Positions 43,501-53,300 of a DNA stretch of 64,000 bases are shown in pieces. Origin of the DNA: Ornatilinea apprima. GTDB lineage: Bacteria; Chloroflexota; Anaerolineae; Anaerolineales; Anaerolineaceae. Numbering within the stretch: position 1 is the stretch's first letter; the number at the start of each line of letters is the position of its first letter. The notes under the pieces are model-generated. The model did not search any database, was not told the DNA's origin, and worked only from the letters and a program-made list of their open reading frames with translations. The stretch is taken from positions 174,018 to 238,017 of the forward strand of contig NZ_LGCL01000019.1 in the NCBI RefSeq assembly GCF_001306115.1. The letters are read 5' to 3'. Both the position numbers and the translations under genes were made by a program.

Positions 43501-45703
43501 CGGCCAGGTGCGCGGCCACTTCCATGGTGTGCAGTTCCGCTTCGCGCGGCATGCGCGGGTAGCGGTAATACATCGCGAAGGTGCCCAACAAACGGCCATC
43601 GGCACCCATCACCGGCTCCGACCAGCATGCCCGCAGACCGTGCTTCAGCGCCTCAGCGCGCAAGGCGTGCCAGCGCGCGTCTATGGCGATATCGCTAACC
43701 AGCACCCGCTCTTTGCGGAACGCCGCCGTACCGCAAGAGCCAACCTGCGGTCCAATTTCCAAGCCCTCCGTAAAATCAAGGTAAGCCAGCGGCAGGCTCG
43801 GCCCGGCGCCCACATGCAGATAACGTCCATCTTCATCCAGCAGCAGCACCAGACCCAGCATACCCGGCATCTGTTCTTCCACAATGCTCACCAGCGCGGT
43901 CAGCGTTTCGCTGAAAGACCCCTCGGTGGCCAGCAATTCCATAAAACGACTCTGGCCCTCACGCACCTGCTGCGCCTTTTGATGCTCCAGCGCGTTGATA
44001 AAAACCTCCCCCACTACACGCAGCATGCGAATTTCAAAATCTGACCAGGTCTTGGTCTCGCGGATCGAGTCAAATCCCAAAAAGCCGATTACCTGCCCCT
44101 GATAACTCAGCGGGATGGAGATGATCGACTTTACCCCCTGCTGCTCAAAGAGTTCCCGCTCCAGGCGCGCTTCTTCGGGCATAGCCTCCACATCCGGCAC
44201 GTTCAGCACCATGCCATTGAGCAGAATTTGGTTGGACCATTTCAGCGCGTCAATCGAGAAGTCCTGTAAATCCGCTTGCAGGCTTTCCGTTCCCTCGCTC
44301 ACCCATTCGTGTGTGTTCGACATTGTGTGTCCCTCATCCAGATATTGGAACACATACCCGCGCTCCACGCCCAGCAGGCGCGCCAGCAGACCCAAACCGG
44401 TTTGAATACCTTCATCCACCTTATTTGACGGCAGGTTAATGAAGTGGGTGGAAATATCGGTCAGCAGCGCCTCAAACTGGCTCTGGAAGCGCAGCTTCTC
44501 TTCCACTTCTTTCTGCTCCGTGATATCCATCACCAGCCCATTGTAATGAGTGGCCTGACCGGCCGCGTTGAATACCGGAGTTGAAAGAACATGAATCCAT
44601 TTCCAGGCGTTCTTCTTGGGGTTGAAAACGCGCACAATCTGGTCAAAAGCCTGCCCCTTCTCCCAGGTTTTCTGGTTGGCTTGTTTTATCCGTTCCAGAT
44701 CGTCGGGGTGCAGGTTTTTGAACCATGCCGCGTAGTTATACGGCTCGTCCGTTCCAATAATTTCCGTTACCGAAGGGCTCACCAACACGATCTTCCTGCT
44801 CTGAGGCTGGTCCAAATCGGCTTTCACTCGAAAGATCGCGAAATTCGTCGCGTTTTCCATCAGCGAGCGTAAATCTTCCTCGCTGCGCCGCAGCTTGATC
44901 AGCGCCTCTTTTTGCTCGGTAATATCTGTATCAGACCCTGCCATGCGGTAAGCGCGCCCAGATAAATCGCGCGCCGAGATGCCGCGGGTTAAGAACCAGC
45001 GGTACTTGCCATCGCGGTGCAGCACGCGGTGTTCAAAATTCAGAATATCCGTCTTGCCATCCAGATGCGCCTGAATCGACTGCATGGCCGCGTTCATGTC
45101 ATCGGGGTGAACCCGCTTGAGCCAGCTATCCAGGTGATTGGGAAGCTCATCATCCTGAAAACCCACCATCGCCTTCCAGCGCGGCGAAAAGTAAATCTCA
45201 TCCGTTACAAGGTTCCAATCCCACACCCCATCGTTGGTGCCGTTGATCACCAGGTTAAAGCGCTCATCGCGCTCACGCAGAGACTCGAGCGTTTTGGAAA
45301 GGTCCTGCTGCGTGCGCACATCATCCGTGCGGTCCGTCACCACCTGTAAAACACCGCGGATTTCACCCTTTTCTTCCAGCGGCAGCAAAACGGTGTCCCA
45401 ATAGGTAGTTTTCTCCGCCTGGCGCATGGGCAGAGACGTCTTGCGAACCACCTGCCCGCGCAGCGCCTGTTCAAACAAGGGGCGCGCCTGTCCTTCCAGG
45501 TCTGGCATCAGGTCGAATATCTTCACCCCCGGCCGCATCACCTTCTCATCGCCCACAAAATGGCGCATCCCATATTCAGCCCACTGCGGATTAAAGCGCT
45601 GCACCCGCAGTTCCTCGTCCAGCATCACCACACCCATAGGCATGCGTTCAAAAAGCAAATCCTGTAATGCGGTGCTGATTGGTGTGTGATGTTCACTGAC
45701 CAT
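40556..45703 (-). CDS. Very large PAS/GAF sensor histidine kinase (NarX/DesK-type catalytic end)
   Basis: 1715 residues from the preferred ATG at 45703 (GGAGG six bases upstream); an upstream ATG at 45754 has no site. Predicted soluble: no membrane helix is seen. In order: three PAS-type domains (~10-400, including DGVWDWNLVTDEIYFSPRWKAMVGF and EYNYAAW-type PAC ends), then about six GAF domains (~420-1500) separated by helical linkers with ERRRVAEGLR-like repeats, then HisKA_3 with phosphoacceptor His1523 in ARDLHDAVTQ, and HATPase_c (~1600-1710; EALNNIAKHA N-box, DDGRGF G-box). It autophosphorylates and passes phosphate to the NarL-type regulator. Multiple GAFs suggest several cytoplasmic small-molecule or redox inputs. 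Confidence 0.93.
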   Translation of the reverse strand: MVSEHHTPISTALQDLLFERMPMGVVMLDEELRVQRFNPQWAEYGMRHFVGDEKVMRPGVKIFDLMPDLEGQARPLFEQALRGQVVRKTSLPMRQAEKTTYWDTVLLPLEEKGEIRGVLQVVTDRTDDVRTQQDLSKTLESLRERDERFNLVINGTNDGVWDWNLVTDEIYFSPRWKAMVGFQDDELPNHLDSWLKRVHPDDMNAAMQSIQAHLDGKTDILNFEHRVLHRDGKYRWFLTRGISARDLSGRAYRMAGSDTDITEQKEALIKLRRSEEDLRSLMENATNFAIFRVKADLDQPQSRKIVLVSPSVTEIIGTDEPYNYAAWFKNLHPDDLERIKQANQKTWEKGQAFDQIVRVFNPKKNAWKWIHVLSTPVFNAAGQATHYNGLVMDITEQKEVEEKLRFQSQFEALLTDISTHFINLPSNKVDEGIQTGLGLLARLLGVERGYVFQYLDEGHTMSNTHEWVSEGTESLQADLQDFSIDALKWSNQILLNGMVLNVPDVEAMPEEARLERELFEQQGVKSIISIPLSYQGQVIGFLGFDSIRETKTWSDFEIRMLRVVGEVFINALEHQKAQQVREGQSRFMELLATEGSFSETLTALVSIVEEQMPGMLGLVLLLDEDGRYLHVGAGPSLPLAYLDFTEGLEIGPQVGSCGTAAFRKERVLVSDIAIDARWHALRAEALKHGLRACWSEPVMGADGRLLGTFAMYYRYPRMPREAELHTMEVAAHLAGMAIEQKRKQEDLQTAFQTLERRVEERTREIETRRKVAESLRDIIAVINSNRTLDETLDFIVEKADSLLDTSVVAVYLLETGSERLHLQASRGMDTDILENMRVSVGYGTVGRAVGEKRAVYFSDIDQIKVFSNPEKSLGEHDVRIRDDQWDLLELFKSRYKAILAVPLIVKDNALGGLAMYYPTPHYFSDEDINLAITFADQAALAIENARLYEVEQQRQLELQNLYADARRRAEEMQTLNTVQQAITSRLDPDSVLQMIADAARRLTNTTMSTVFLVDGDDLVLSVLSGKVDKSLIGYRMPMKTSVGGLALEMGESILITDSETDVRVFTEVTRMAGVRSFLVVPLLAENRQIGTITVANDQPGGLRPEDELLLTMLATGAVIALENAHYYREERERRQEAERRRVVAEGLREILSVLNSNRSLEEILNFITIQSCELLGASSTLIRRKQDHTNEFVLDASFNVHPEIAHLAISPILYESGLVLRQRKPMVIPDIKAVYHKLALKNMAPEQAHAINLLLKTYSSALVVPLYIQEALFGSLTFFYTQPREFNEEDTRLAMTLGDHTALAVENASLRSEAQRSAQNAERRRRVAEGLNVIVRTLNSSRSLNEVLSLIVNQARDLLGASATMLRRGDFKQQMVMTLASSGLPEEFDVIQMTPLIYTPKDQVLISQKPLVIKDIAAAFGPDLENPDLNDIHRQWYQLKIKYFKSYLVIPIGLREPDLPEAKGFGNLTFYFTEQQEFTEETIQLARMLADQAALALENAHLRQQSEQSAVIAERNRLARDLHDAVTQTLFSASLIAEVLPRIWDRNMDEGKRRLEELRQLTRGALAEMRTLLMELRPTALLEAEIEELFRQLSEAFMGRSRVPVKLTLEKNCTMPPDVRVAMYRIAQEALNNIAKHAHAEQVELSLFCLPGQVKLIVKDDGRGFDMRNISSDHLGVGIMKERAEAIGAILTISSEINRGTRIEAVWSGNQSEGD

Positions 45704-45778
45704 GAAGAGCCTCCAATCCCCGGTTGGAATCGACCACCATTGGGAATTCATCATTCAGAAAAGGAAAAACCATCTTCG

Positions 45779-45807
45779 ATTATAAAAAGGTTTGTAATTA
45801 CTTTCAA
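45779..45807 (-). promoter_or_regulatory. Promoter of the histidine kinase operon
   Basis: On the minus strand, TTGAAA (45807-45802), a 17-base spacer and a perfect TATAAT (45784-45779). The start at 45703 then has a leader of about 70 bases. Confidence 0.8.
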
Positions 45808-45869
45808 TCAACAAAATAGACGCTTTTTACTCCATCTCCTCGCCCACAAGTATGGACCTCTTTCATTTT

Positions 45870-45916
45870 TCTCCCAAAAATCGCAGATTTTGGGGGAGAC
45901 GCAAGAGGGGGTCTTG
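45870..45916. repeat. Palindromic element, possible dispersed repeat copy B
   Basis: ctccc-a-aaaatc pairs with gatttt-ggggg-ag around loop gca, and a tail containing GGGGGTCTTG follows. It resembles copy A at 11297-11345 in arm sequence, order and tail. It may be a REP/MITE-like dispersed element; only two copies are seen here. Confidence 0.4.
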
Positions 45917-45984
45917 CCTTCCGCGCAAAAAAGTCTTACACTTCCCTCCGGAATACACCTCATCTCTTCACAAGGACGTCCCCC

Positions 45985-46707
45985 ATGACTGAACTTGCTT
46001 ACCAGCTCGACAGCTACCTGCAAAGCATCGAGGCCCGCGTTGCCGCCCTCGACACCGAAACCCATGCCGTTCAACTCGACCGCACCGTTATCTACCCCGG
46101 AGGCGGCGGTCAGCCCCACGACACCGGCCTGCTCGAAACCCCTTCTCAAACCTACCCTGTCATTAAAGCGAAAAAAATCGGCGGTGAAGCCTGGCACTAC
46201 CTTTCCCCCGAAACGCCCCTGCCCGCCGTGGGAAACGCCGTTACCGTGCGCGTCGACTGGCCGCGCCGCTACCAGCTCATGCGCACCCACACCGCCATGC
46301 ATATTCTCTGCGGCGTAATCTACCGAGACTTCGGCGCTCACGTTACCGGCGGAGATATGGACCCGCTCAAAGGCCGTATGGATTTTGAGTTTGAGAACCT
46401 CTCCCGCGACCTTATCTCGGTGATCGAAGAAGCCGTTAACCGCGAAGTGGAAGCCGCCCGCGATGTTCGCGTGCGCATCCTGCCCCGCGAAGAGGCCTTT
46501 CAAATCCCCGACCTCATCCGCACCAAAATCAACCTGCTGCCCCCAGAGATTGCCGAAATTCGCACGGTTGAACTGGTTGGCCTCGACCTGCAAGCCGACG
46601 GCGGCACGCACGTCGCCAACACGCGTGAAGTTGGGCGCATGCGCATCGTCGACTACAAAAGCAAAGGCAAGATCAACAAACGCATCTATGTGGAGATGGA
46701 AGACTGA
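45985..46707 (+). CDS. Alanyl-tRNA editing protein AlaX (trans-editing hydrolase)
   Basis: 240 residues. It hydrolyses Ser- or Gly-tRNA(Ala) made by mistake, backing up AlaRS. The N-terminal part is a small tRNA-binding barrel typical of AlaX-M forms (TVIYPGGGGQPHDTG), followed by the editing core with zinc ligands in RTHTAMHIL (HxxxH) and GGTHVANTREVG (final His). The usual Cys four residues before that final His reads Asp here (QADGGTH). Whether zinc still binds is unclear, though this variant seems to occur in some AlaX proteins. It converges with the giant permease gene, with only two bases between stop codons. Confidence 0.92.
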   Translation: MTELAYQLDSYLQSIEARVAALDTETHAVQLDRTVIYPGGGGQPHDTGLLETPSQTYPVIKAKKIGGEAWHYLSPETPLPAVGNAVTVRVDWPRRYQLMRTHTAMHILCGVIYRDFGAHVTGGDMDPLKGRMDFEFENLSRDLISVIEEAVNREVEAARDVRVRILPREEAFQIPDLIRTKINLLPPEIAEIRTVELVGLDLQADGGTHVANTREVGRMRIVDYKSKGKINKRIYVEMED

Positions 46708-46709
46708 CC

Positions 46710-49700
46710 CTAATAGTCAATCTCTCGTCCCAACATCGTCACCGCCAGCGTCATCAGCTCGCCCACCTTCTGAATCTTCTCCACGTCGATGATCTGCGGG
46801 GTGTCCAGCACGGTGTGCGCCAGGTGGTCCGAACCGTCCCAGCTCACCATGGCCGACACCGCTGTGTTGCTGCCTGATCGCGCGAAGCTCGCCAGGCCAA
46901 AATGCGGCCCGCGCCCGCGGGTGGTAACCGGAATATTCAACCGCTCGCCGGCCTCCTGCAGCAGCGCGATCAGGCGATAACTGCTCTCCGGGTCGATGGC
47001 GACCTCTGAGCCGGTACCGTAGCCCACCCCGCTCAACTGCATCACCGCTTCCACCGTCAGCGAGGTGAAGCCCGTCTTGGCGTTCATCACGTTGTCTACC
47101 ACCAGCCGTTCAAAGCGCTCGCCGCCGCTCCAGGCCACAAACATAATCGTCTTCTTCGGCTGGTAATCGCCTTCCTTCAACACCCGCGCAATCTCCAGCA
47201 TGCTGGCCACCCCGCTGGCATTATCATTCGCGCCGGCGTACAGCGTTCCATCCGGCCCGGTGCCCAGACCATCGAAATAGGCGCTCACCACAATCACCTG
47301 GCTGTCCATCCCTTGCCCGCGCGCGCCGGTATCAGACCCGATGCCGGGAATGTAGCCGATCACGTTGATATAGCGGTCGTGATAGCCTTCCTCGTCCGGC
47401 AGCAGCGACACCGAGACCAGACTGCCCTCGCCCGTCAGGCCATACTTATCCGGCGGCAGTGTCGCGCCCAGGGCGTCCAGCTCGGCCAGGCTGCTGCCCG
47501 CTGTAGCCAGCAAACGTTCCGCCGTCTCCTCACTGATGTTCATCACTGGGAAGTTCAAGCGCGCGAAGAACGGCGAAAGATATTTCTTCTCCATTACGCT
47601 CGCGTCATCCGTGACCACCAGCACCCCCGGAACAATGCCATTCACGGTAACCTGCTGGAACACCTCTTCGCGCATCACCAGCACGCGCTCGTAAAGGGCA
47701 GGGTCCATCAAAATCACCGGGTCTACCCGCTCGCCCTCGCCCAGCGCCACACCGGTCACCATCCCCGCGCCCACACCAAAGGTATTGAACCCGTCAATTC
47801 GCTCCACAAAATCTTCGCGATAGGTAAAAGCCTCGCTCACCACGCCGGTCTCGTCCAGGATTTCCAGGCGTGGCATCTGGCTCAAATGAAAGCGTGGATT
47901 GCGCAGCGCCTGGATATAGGTGTTCTTTTCCCCCGCCGGGAACAGCCCAATCTCTTCCATGCGCCGGGCGATAAACTCGGCCGCCGCCATGTTGCCGTCG
48001 GTGCCACTTTCGCGCCCCGCGAAGGCCGGTGAGCTTAACGCCTCAATATCCGCCAGGGTATTCGCCGCGTTAAATTCCAGCGCCTGTGAGCGGTACATGC
48101 CCATCGGTGTCGCCGAGCGGAACAGCACTACTGTGATCACCGCCAGGCCTACCGCCGCGCTGGCGGTATAGCGGTTCATAAAGCGGTTCAAATTAATGCG
48201 GCTCTCCTCCAGAAAACGCCGCAGACCCTCTCCCCACACATTGAACGCCAGAATGGAGAAGAAGAACATCATCCCAGGGTACCAGGCCACCCATGGGTAA
48301 CTGCGCCACCAGTTGCGAATATTTGCCAGCAGCGAGCCCCATTCGGGAATGTCTGAAAAATGGTAAATGCCCACCCCAAACAGGTCTACCCGAAAGCCAC
48401 CCCCCAGGAAAATATTCAAAAATCCCAAATCGGCGAGCAGCATCAGCACGCCGCCCATTTCCATCACCGCCATCACCAACACAGATGGGATCAGGTGCGG
48501 CAGTATGTGGTTGGTGAGAATCTGGCCAGTCCCCGCCCCCACCGAGCGCGCCGCTTCGATATACAATGCCGGTTTCTGTGCGATCACCTGCCCGCGCACG
48601 AATTGCGCGATCTCTCCCCAGCCCACTACACAAAACGCGATGATAAACACATTGATTCCGCGTTCAATTCCCAGGGAAAGAATAATCAGCATGGCAAAAA
48701 CGGTTACCGGGAAAGCCGCCCATACATTGATCAATCCGCTGACGAGCTGGTCAAACCATGAATGCCGCCACCACCCGGCTGCCATGCCGATGGCCAGCCC
48801 CAGCATCACCCGCGCCAGCATGGCAAACAGCGCCAGCGAGAGCGTTTGCCGCGCCCCATGCAGCACCAGCGCCTGAATATCCCGCCCCAGCGCGTCTGAG
48901 CCCCACGCGAACACGCTCGAAGGCTCAAAGGGCGGCCCATATACCTGCCCCTCAATGATCATAATATTGTGCGATTCAAACGGATCGGCCGCTGTCATTT
49001 GCGCGCCAAAAATAGCCAGCCCCAGCAGCGCGAGGATCATCAACGATCCCCCCACCAACGGCAGATTGGTCACCCCCGCCCGCGCGATGCGCTTGCGTTC
49101 CTTGCGCGCGTATTCCACATCCTCCGCGCGCGGCGCCCGCGCCGGTTTCCGTGACCAGCCGCGTGTCAACTGGTTCCAATACCCGGCCAGCGACTGCTTC
49201 ACGCCTGCCAGCGCCTCTTTCACAGAAACTGCCGCCAACGGCTGCCAGGCTTCATCCAACTGATCTTCCACGGCCGCCGCCTGCTTGCGCAGACGCGCGT
49301 CGATCAGGGGATATACAATCTCCAGCCCCTGATTAATCAACAAAAACATCACCCCCAACGACACAATCAGGTCCGCTACCAGAGTTGGCATATCCAGGGT
49401 AAAGGCTTGCAGAATAGCCAGCCCCAACCCCTCCCATAAGAAGAAGCTCTCCACGACCGGCAGGCTGGCCAGCGCAAATCGCAGAGACGTTCCCAGCGTG
49501 GTTAACACGGGAATAGTGATATTCTTCAGGGCGTGATGTGCCAGTTGCAGCCGCTCCGAAAGCCCTTTGGCCTTCGCCAGGCGCATATAGTCCTGGTTAA
49601 GCACGTCGCTCAGCGAAACATACGTTACCTGCATAATCTGCGCGATGGGACGCGCCGCCAGCACCAGCGCCGGCATAATCAGGTGCAGGTCCCAACCGAA

Positions 49701-50216
49701 CCCCACCGGCGGCAGCGGAGCCTGATCCATTCGCAGCCAGCCCGCGGTTTTAACATTCACCACCCAGAACAACATCCCCAGCAAAAAGCTCGGCGTCGAC
49801 ATCCCCAGAATTGAAATCGCAACAATCAGCGGGCCGGCTGCCTTGTTGCGCGCCAGCGCGGCGCGCACCCCCAACCCGCCGCCGATGAGCGTTGCCGCCG
49901 CCATCGAAACCAGCAGCAGCCCCAGGCTCTTGGTAAACAGGTCAAAAATCAGTGCCCCCGCCGGCACAATCTCCTTGTGCCAGATGTACTCTTTGGGATG
50001 CTGCGTCAAATAATCCACGGTCTGCCGCAGCGTTTCCGTTACCGCTGAGCGCACCGTCACCGGCAGGCCTTGGCGGCCTTGCTGCGCCAGGTGCAGGGCC
50101 AAAAACGTCAGCAGCAGAATGCCTGCCAGCACCAGCAGACTATTCGCCACCCGCCGGGCAATCGCCCGCCGCAGCGCCAATTTATGAAAGGTTTCATCAT
50201 TGGAAGAAGTCACCAC
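46710..50216 (-). CDS. Fused peptide-ABC permeases (DppB+DppC) with C-terminal exported M28-peptidase-like domain, copy 1
   Basis: 1168 residues. Residues ~20-310 form a DppB-type permease with EAA-like loop DYMRLAKAKGLSERLQLAHHALKN. After a charged linker (~311-380), residues ~385-670 form a DppC-type permease with GSDALGRDIQALVLHGARQTL and the loop YIEAARSVGAGTGQILTNHILPH. An extra helix (~683-699) would export the last ~465 residues, which have the M28 aminopeptidase fold with a PA-like insert. Expected M28 residues are largely lost: Tyr980 in AYFD for His; Asp998 in GANDNASG kept; Gly-Glu in SGGER for Glu-Glu; Ser1062 for Asp; His1131 in SDH kept. Catalysis is doubtful. The start is GTG (50216 or 50213). 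Paralogue of the next gene upstream. Confidence 0.9.
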   Translation of the reverse strand: MVTSSNDETFHKLALRRAIARRVANSLLVLAGILLLTFLALHLAQQGRQGLPVTVRSAVTETLRQTVDYLTQHPKEYIWHKEIVPAGALIFDLFTKSLGLLLVSMAAATLIGGGLGVRAALARNKAAGPLIVAISILGMSTPSFLLGMLFWVVNVKTAGWLRMDQAPLPPVGFGWDLHLIMPALVLAARPIAQIMQVTYVSLSDVLNQDYMRLAKAKGLSERLQLAHHALKNITIPVLTTLGTSLRFALASLPVVESFFLWEGLGLAILQAFTLDMPTLVADLIVSLGVMFLLINQGLEIVYPLIDARLRKQAAAVEDQLDEAWQPLAAVSVKEALAGVKQSLAGYWNQLTRGWSRKPARAPRAEDVEYARKERKRIARAGVTNLPLVGGSLMILALLGLAIFGAQMTAADPFESHNIMIIEGQVYGPPFEPSSVFAWGSDALGRDIQALVLHGARQTLSLALFAMLARVMLGLAIGMAAGWWRHSWFDQLVSGLINVWAAFPVTVFAMLIILSLGIERGINVFIIAFCVVGWGEIAQFVRGQVIAQKPALYIEAARSVGAGTGQILTNHILPHLIPSVLVMAVMEMGGVLMLLADLGFLNIFLGGGFRVDLFGVGIYHFSDIPEWGSLLANIRNWWRSYPWVAWYPGMMFFFSILAFNVWGEGLRRFLEESRINLNRFMNRYTASAAVGLAVITVVLFRSATPMGMYRSQALEFNAANTLADIEALSSPAFAGRESGTDGNMAAAEFIARRMEEIGLFPAGEKNTYIQALRNPRFHLSQMPRLEILDETGVVSEAFTYREDFVERIDGFNTFGVGAGMVTGVALGEGERVDPVILMDPALYERVLVMREEVFQQVTVNGIVPGVLVVTDDASVMEKKYLSPFFARLNFPVMNISEETAERLLATAGSSLAELDALGATLPPDKYGLTGEGSLVSVSLLPDEEGYHDRYINVIGYIPGIGSDTGARGQGMDSQVIVVSAYFDGLGTGPDGTLYAGANDNASGVASMLEIARVLKEGDYQPKKTIMFVAWSGGERFERLVVDNVMNAKTGFTSLTVEAVMQLSGVGYGTGSEVAIDPESSYRLIALLQEAGERLNIPVTTRGRGPHFGLASFARSGSNTAVSAMVSWDGSDHLAHTVLDTPQIIDVEKIQKVGELMTLAVTMLGREIDY

Positions 50217-50389
50217 CCGCCAACTCGCTTTCTCAACCCGACCAACACAAATAATTCATGAATAATCGCGCCCACCACCTTCATCAAGGCCGCCTGGTAC
50301 GGGCAAGTGTAGGATGCAGTGCCGCCGTACCGTCTTCTCAAAAGACGGAAAACTAATGCCGCCCGCGTCCCACCTTCAGCACCGATCTC

Positions 50390-53300
50390 TCAATAATCCA
50401 ACTCCCGGCTGGTTAATTGCAGCACCAGCATCGCCGTCTCGCCCGATTTGCGCAACTTTTCCAGATCAATCCGTTCCGGGGTATCCTGCGCCGTGTGACT
50501 CAACTCATCCGATCCATCCCAACTCAAATACGCCGACAGCGCCGACCGGCCCGCGAAAGCCATGATCGCCTGCCGCCCGGCATGCGGCCCACGCCCGCGG
50601 GTCGTTACCTCCACACCCACGCGCCTGGCCGCCTCTTCAAACACCTGAATCAAACGGTAGCTGCTGTCTTGCCCCAGCGCCAACCCGTCTCCGCTCCCCG
50701 CCCCCACCCCAGCGAGTTCCATCACCGACTCCACCGTCAGCCCATCAAAACCGCGCTTGGCGCCCATCACATTCGTCACGCTCAGGCTCTCCATCCGCTC
50801 GCCGCCGCTCCAGGCCACAAAGACTACCGTTTTATTGGGCGGATACGGCGACTCTTTCAACAGCCGCGCCATCTCCAGCATCACCGCCACCCCGCTCGCG
50901 TTATCATTTGCCCCCGGATAAAGAACGCCATCTGGCCCCACACCCAGGCCGTCATAATACGCGCTCACAATAATCGTCTGGTTATCGAGATTGCGGCCTT
51001 CTTTGGTTTGCATTTCTGACGCCGCGCCCGGAATATAGCCGATCACATTGTAATGTTCTTCGTGAATGTTCTCTTCCATCGGCGCCAAAGATACTTTAAT
51101 CCAATCTCCCGCGGCCGTGCTGGCAAACTCACCGGCTGGCAAATCTTCATTCATTGTCCGCAAATCATCCAGGCTACTGCCGCAAGATTTGAGCAGTTCA
51201 TCCGCCGCCTCCGGGCTGATCTCCAGCGCCGGGTAACCGCGCATCCGCGAATACATCTGCACATTCGCGGCCAGGTCACGTGTCAGCGTGAATTGCGGGT
51301 CAGAAGAAACCACCAGCAGACCGGCCGCCCTCTGCACGTCAATGCGCGTTACCATGCTGTCCAGCATCAGGATCACCTTATCTTCCAGCTCATAGTCGCG
51401 CAGCACAAATCGCTCGCTGTCCGAGCCGGATTCACTCAACCCGACGGTGATACCAACCACCTGTCCCACGCTCTCGCCCGCGAAGGCCTGAATGGAAGCA
51501 AACTCCTTGAAGTCCTTGCGGTAGGCGAACTCCTTCTGCACCGTTCCCTGGGCGTCGGTCATCGCCAGCGCTGGCATCTCTCGATAATGGTAGTAGATGC
51601 GGTTGTAGGTCTGAATGAAGGTTTCATCATCCCCCGCCGGGAACAGACCAATCTGTTCCATGCGTTTCGCCAGATAATCGGCCGAGATGCGCGCTTCGGG
51701 TAAACCGGTTTCACGGCCCATCAGCGCCGGCGAGCTGAGCGCCTCAATATCCGCCATTGCCCGCGCTGCGTCAAATTTCTGCGCCACCGGGGTATACAGT
51801 TCCAACGGATTGTTGCCGCGCAGCCCCCACATCATCACCGCCGCCAGCACCACACCCAACAGCAGCGTGTAGCGGTTGATCAGCTTGCCCAAATTGACCC
51901 GCGTATCCTCCAGGAAGCGCCGCAGACCCTCGCCCCACAGATTGAAGGATAAAATTGCCGCGAAGAAGAATAATCCCGGCCACCAGGCCAGCCACGGGTA
52001 GCTGCGCCACCACGCGCGAATATTCGCCAGCAGCGCCGACCATTCCGGCACGTCGGAGAAGTAGTAATAAATGGGCGACATGCGCGCGCCTTCGGCGATA
52101 GCCGCTTTGAAGCCCCCACCCAGGAAAATATTCAAAAAGCCCAACTCAGCCAGCAGCATCAAAATGCCGCCCATTTCCAGCACTGCCAGCACCACCCCCG
52201 AAGGCAGCAGGTGCGGCAGAACGTGACGCATCAGAATTTGCGAAGGCCGCGCGCCCACCGACCGGGCCGCCTCAATAAACAGCGAAGGTTTCAGCGCGAT
52301 CACCTGCCCGCGCACAAACTGGGCAATCTCTCCCCAACCCACCACACACAGCGCCACGACAAACACGCCCACGCCGCGTTCAATGCCCAGCGCCACAATC
52401 AGAATCATCGCGAAAACGGTAACCGGGAAGGCCGCCCAGATGGAGATCAGGCCGTTCACCAGCCGGTCCAGCCAGCTGTTTTGCCACCATCCCGCCAGCA
52501 TACCCAGCACAACCCCCAGCGCCACCCGCGCCAGCATGCCAAAAAAGGCCAGCGACAGGGTTTGCCGCGTGCCATTCAGCACCAGCGACTGGATATCCCG
52601 CCCAATCGCGTCTGACCCCCACGGAAAGGTGTTCGACGGCGGGAAGGGCGGCGCGTAAACTTTGCCCTCAATCATCATCACATTGTGGGTTTCATAAGGG
52701 TTGGCCCCGGTAAACAGCCCGCCGAATACCACCAAACCTAACAGCCCCAACACCATCAGGCTGCCCAGCAGAAAAGCTGGGTTCTTCAGCGCCGCTTTTA
52801 CCAGATAGGCTTTGCTGCGCGCGTGCGGCGGTTCGGCCGCCATAGAAACGCTCTTCTTGTCCGCCAGGGGGGCGCGGGGTTTGCGGTTCTTATTGCGGAA
52901 CAAACCGGTAACCGCCTTCGCCGTCCATTGAACATCCAGCTTTAACCCTTCCAGAAGATCCCCCAGCGATCCCGCCGTGCCGCGCCATTCCATTTCACTT
53001 TCGTCGTAAACGCCGTTGTTCTTTCGCAGGCGTGGGTCAATCAGCGGATATACCATCTCAATCAGCAGATTGATTCCCAGGAACAGCAGCCCCAGGGAAA
53101 CAGTCAGATCGGTTACCAGGTTCGGCATTTGCAATTCAATCGCCTGCAGAATGCCCAACCCAATCCCCGACCACAAGAAGAAGCTCTCCACCACCGGCAG
53201 GCTGGCCAGCGAAAAGCGCAGCGAGGTTCCCAGGGTCGTCAGCACAGGGATCAGAATGTTGCGCAGCGCGTGCGAGAATAGCTCAACCCGCGGCGACGCG

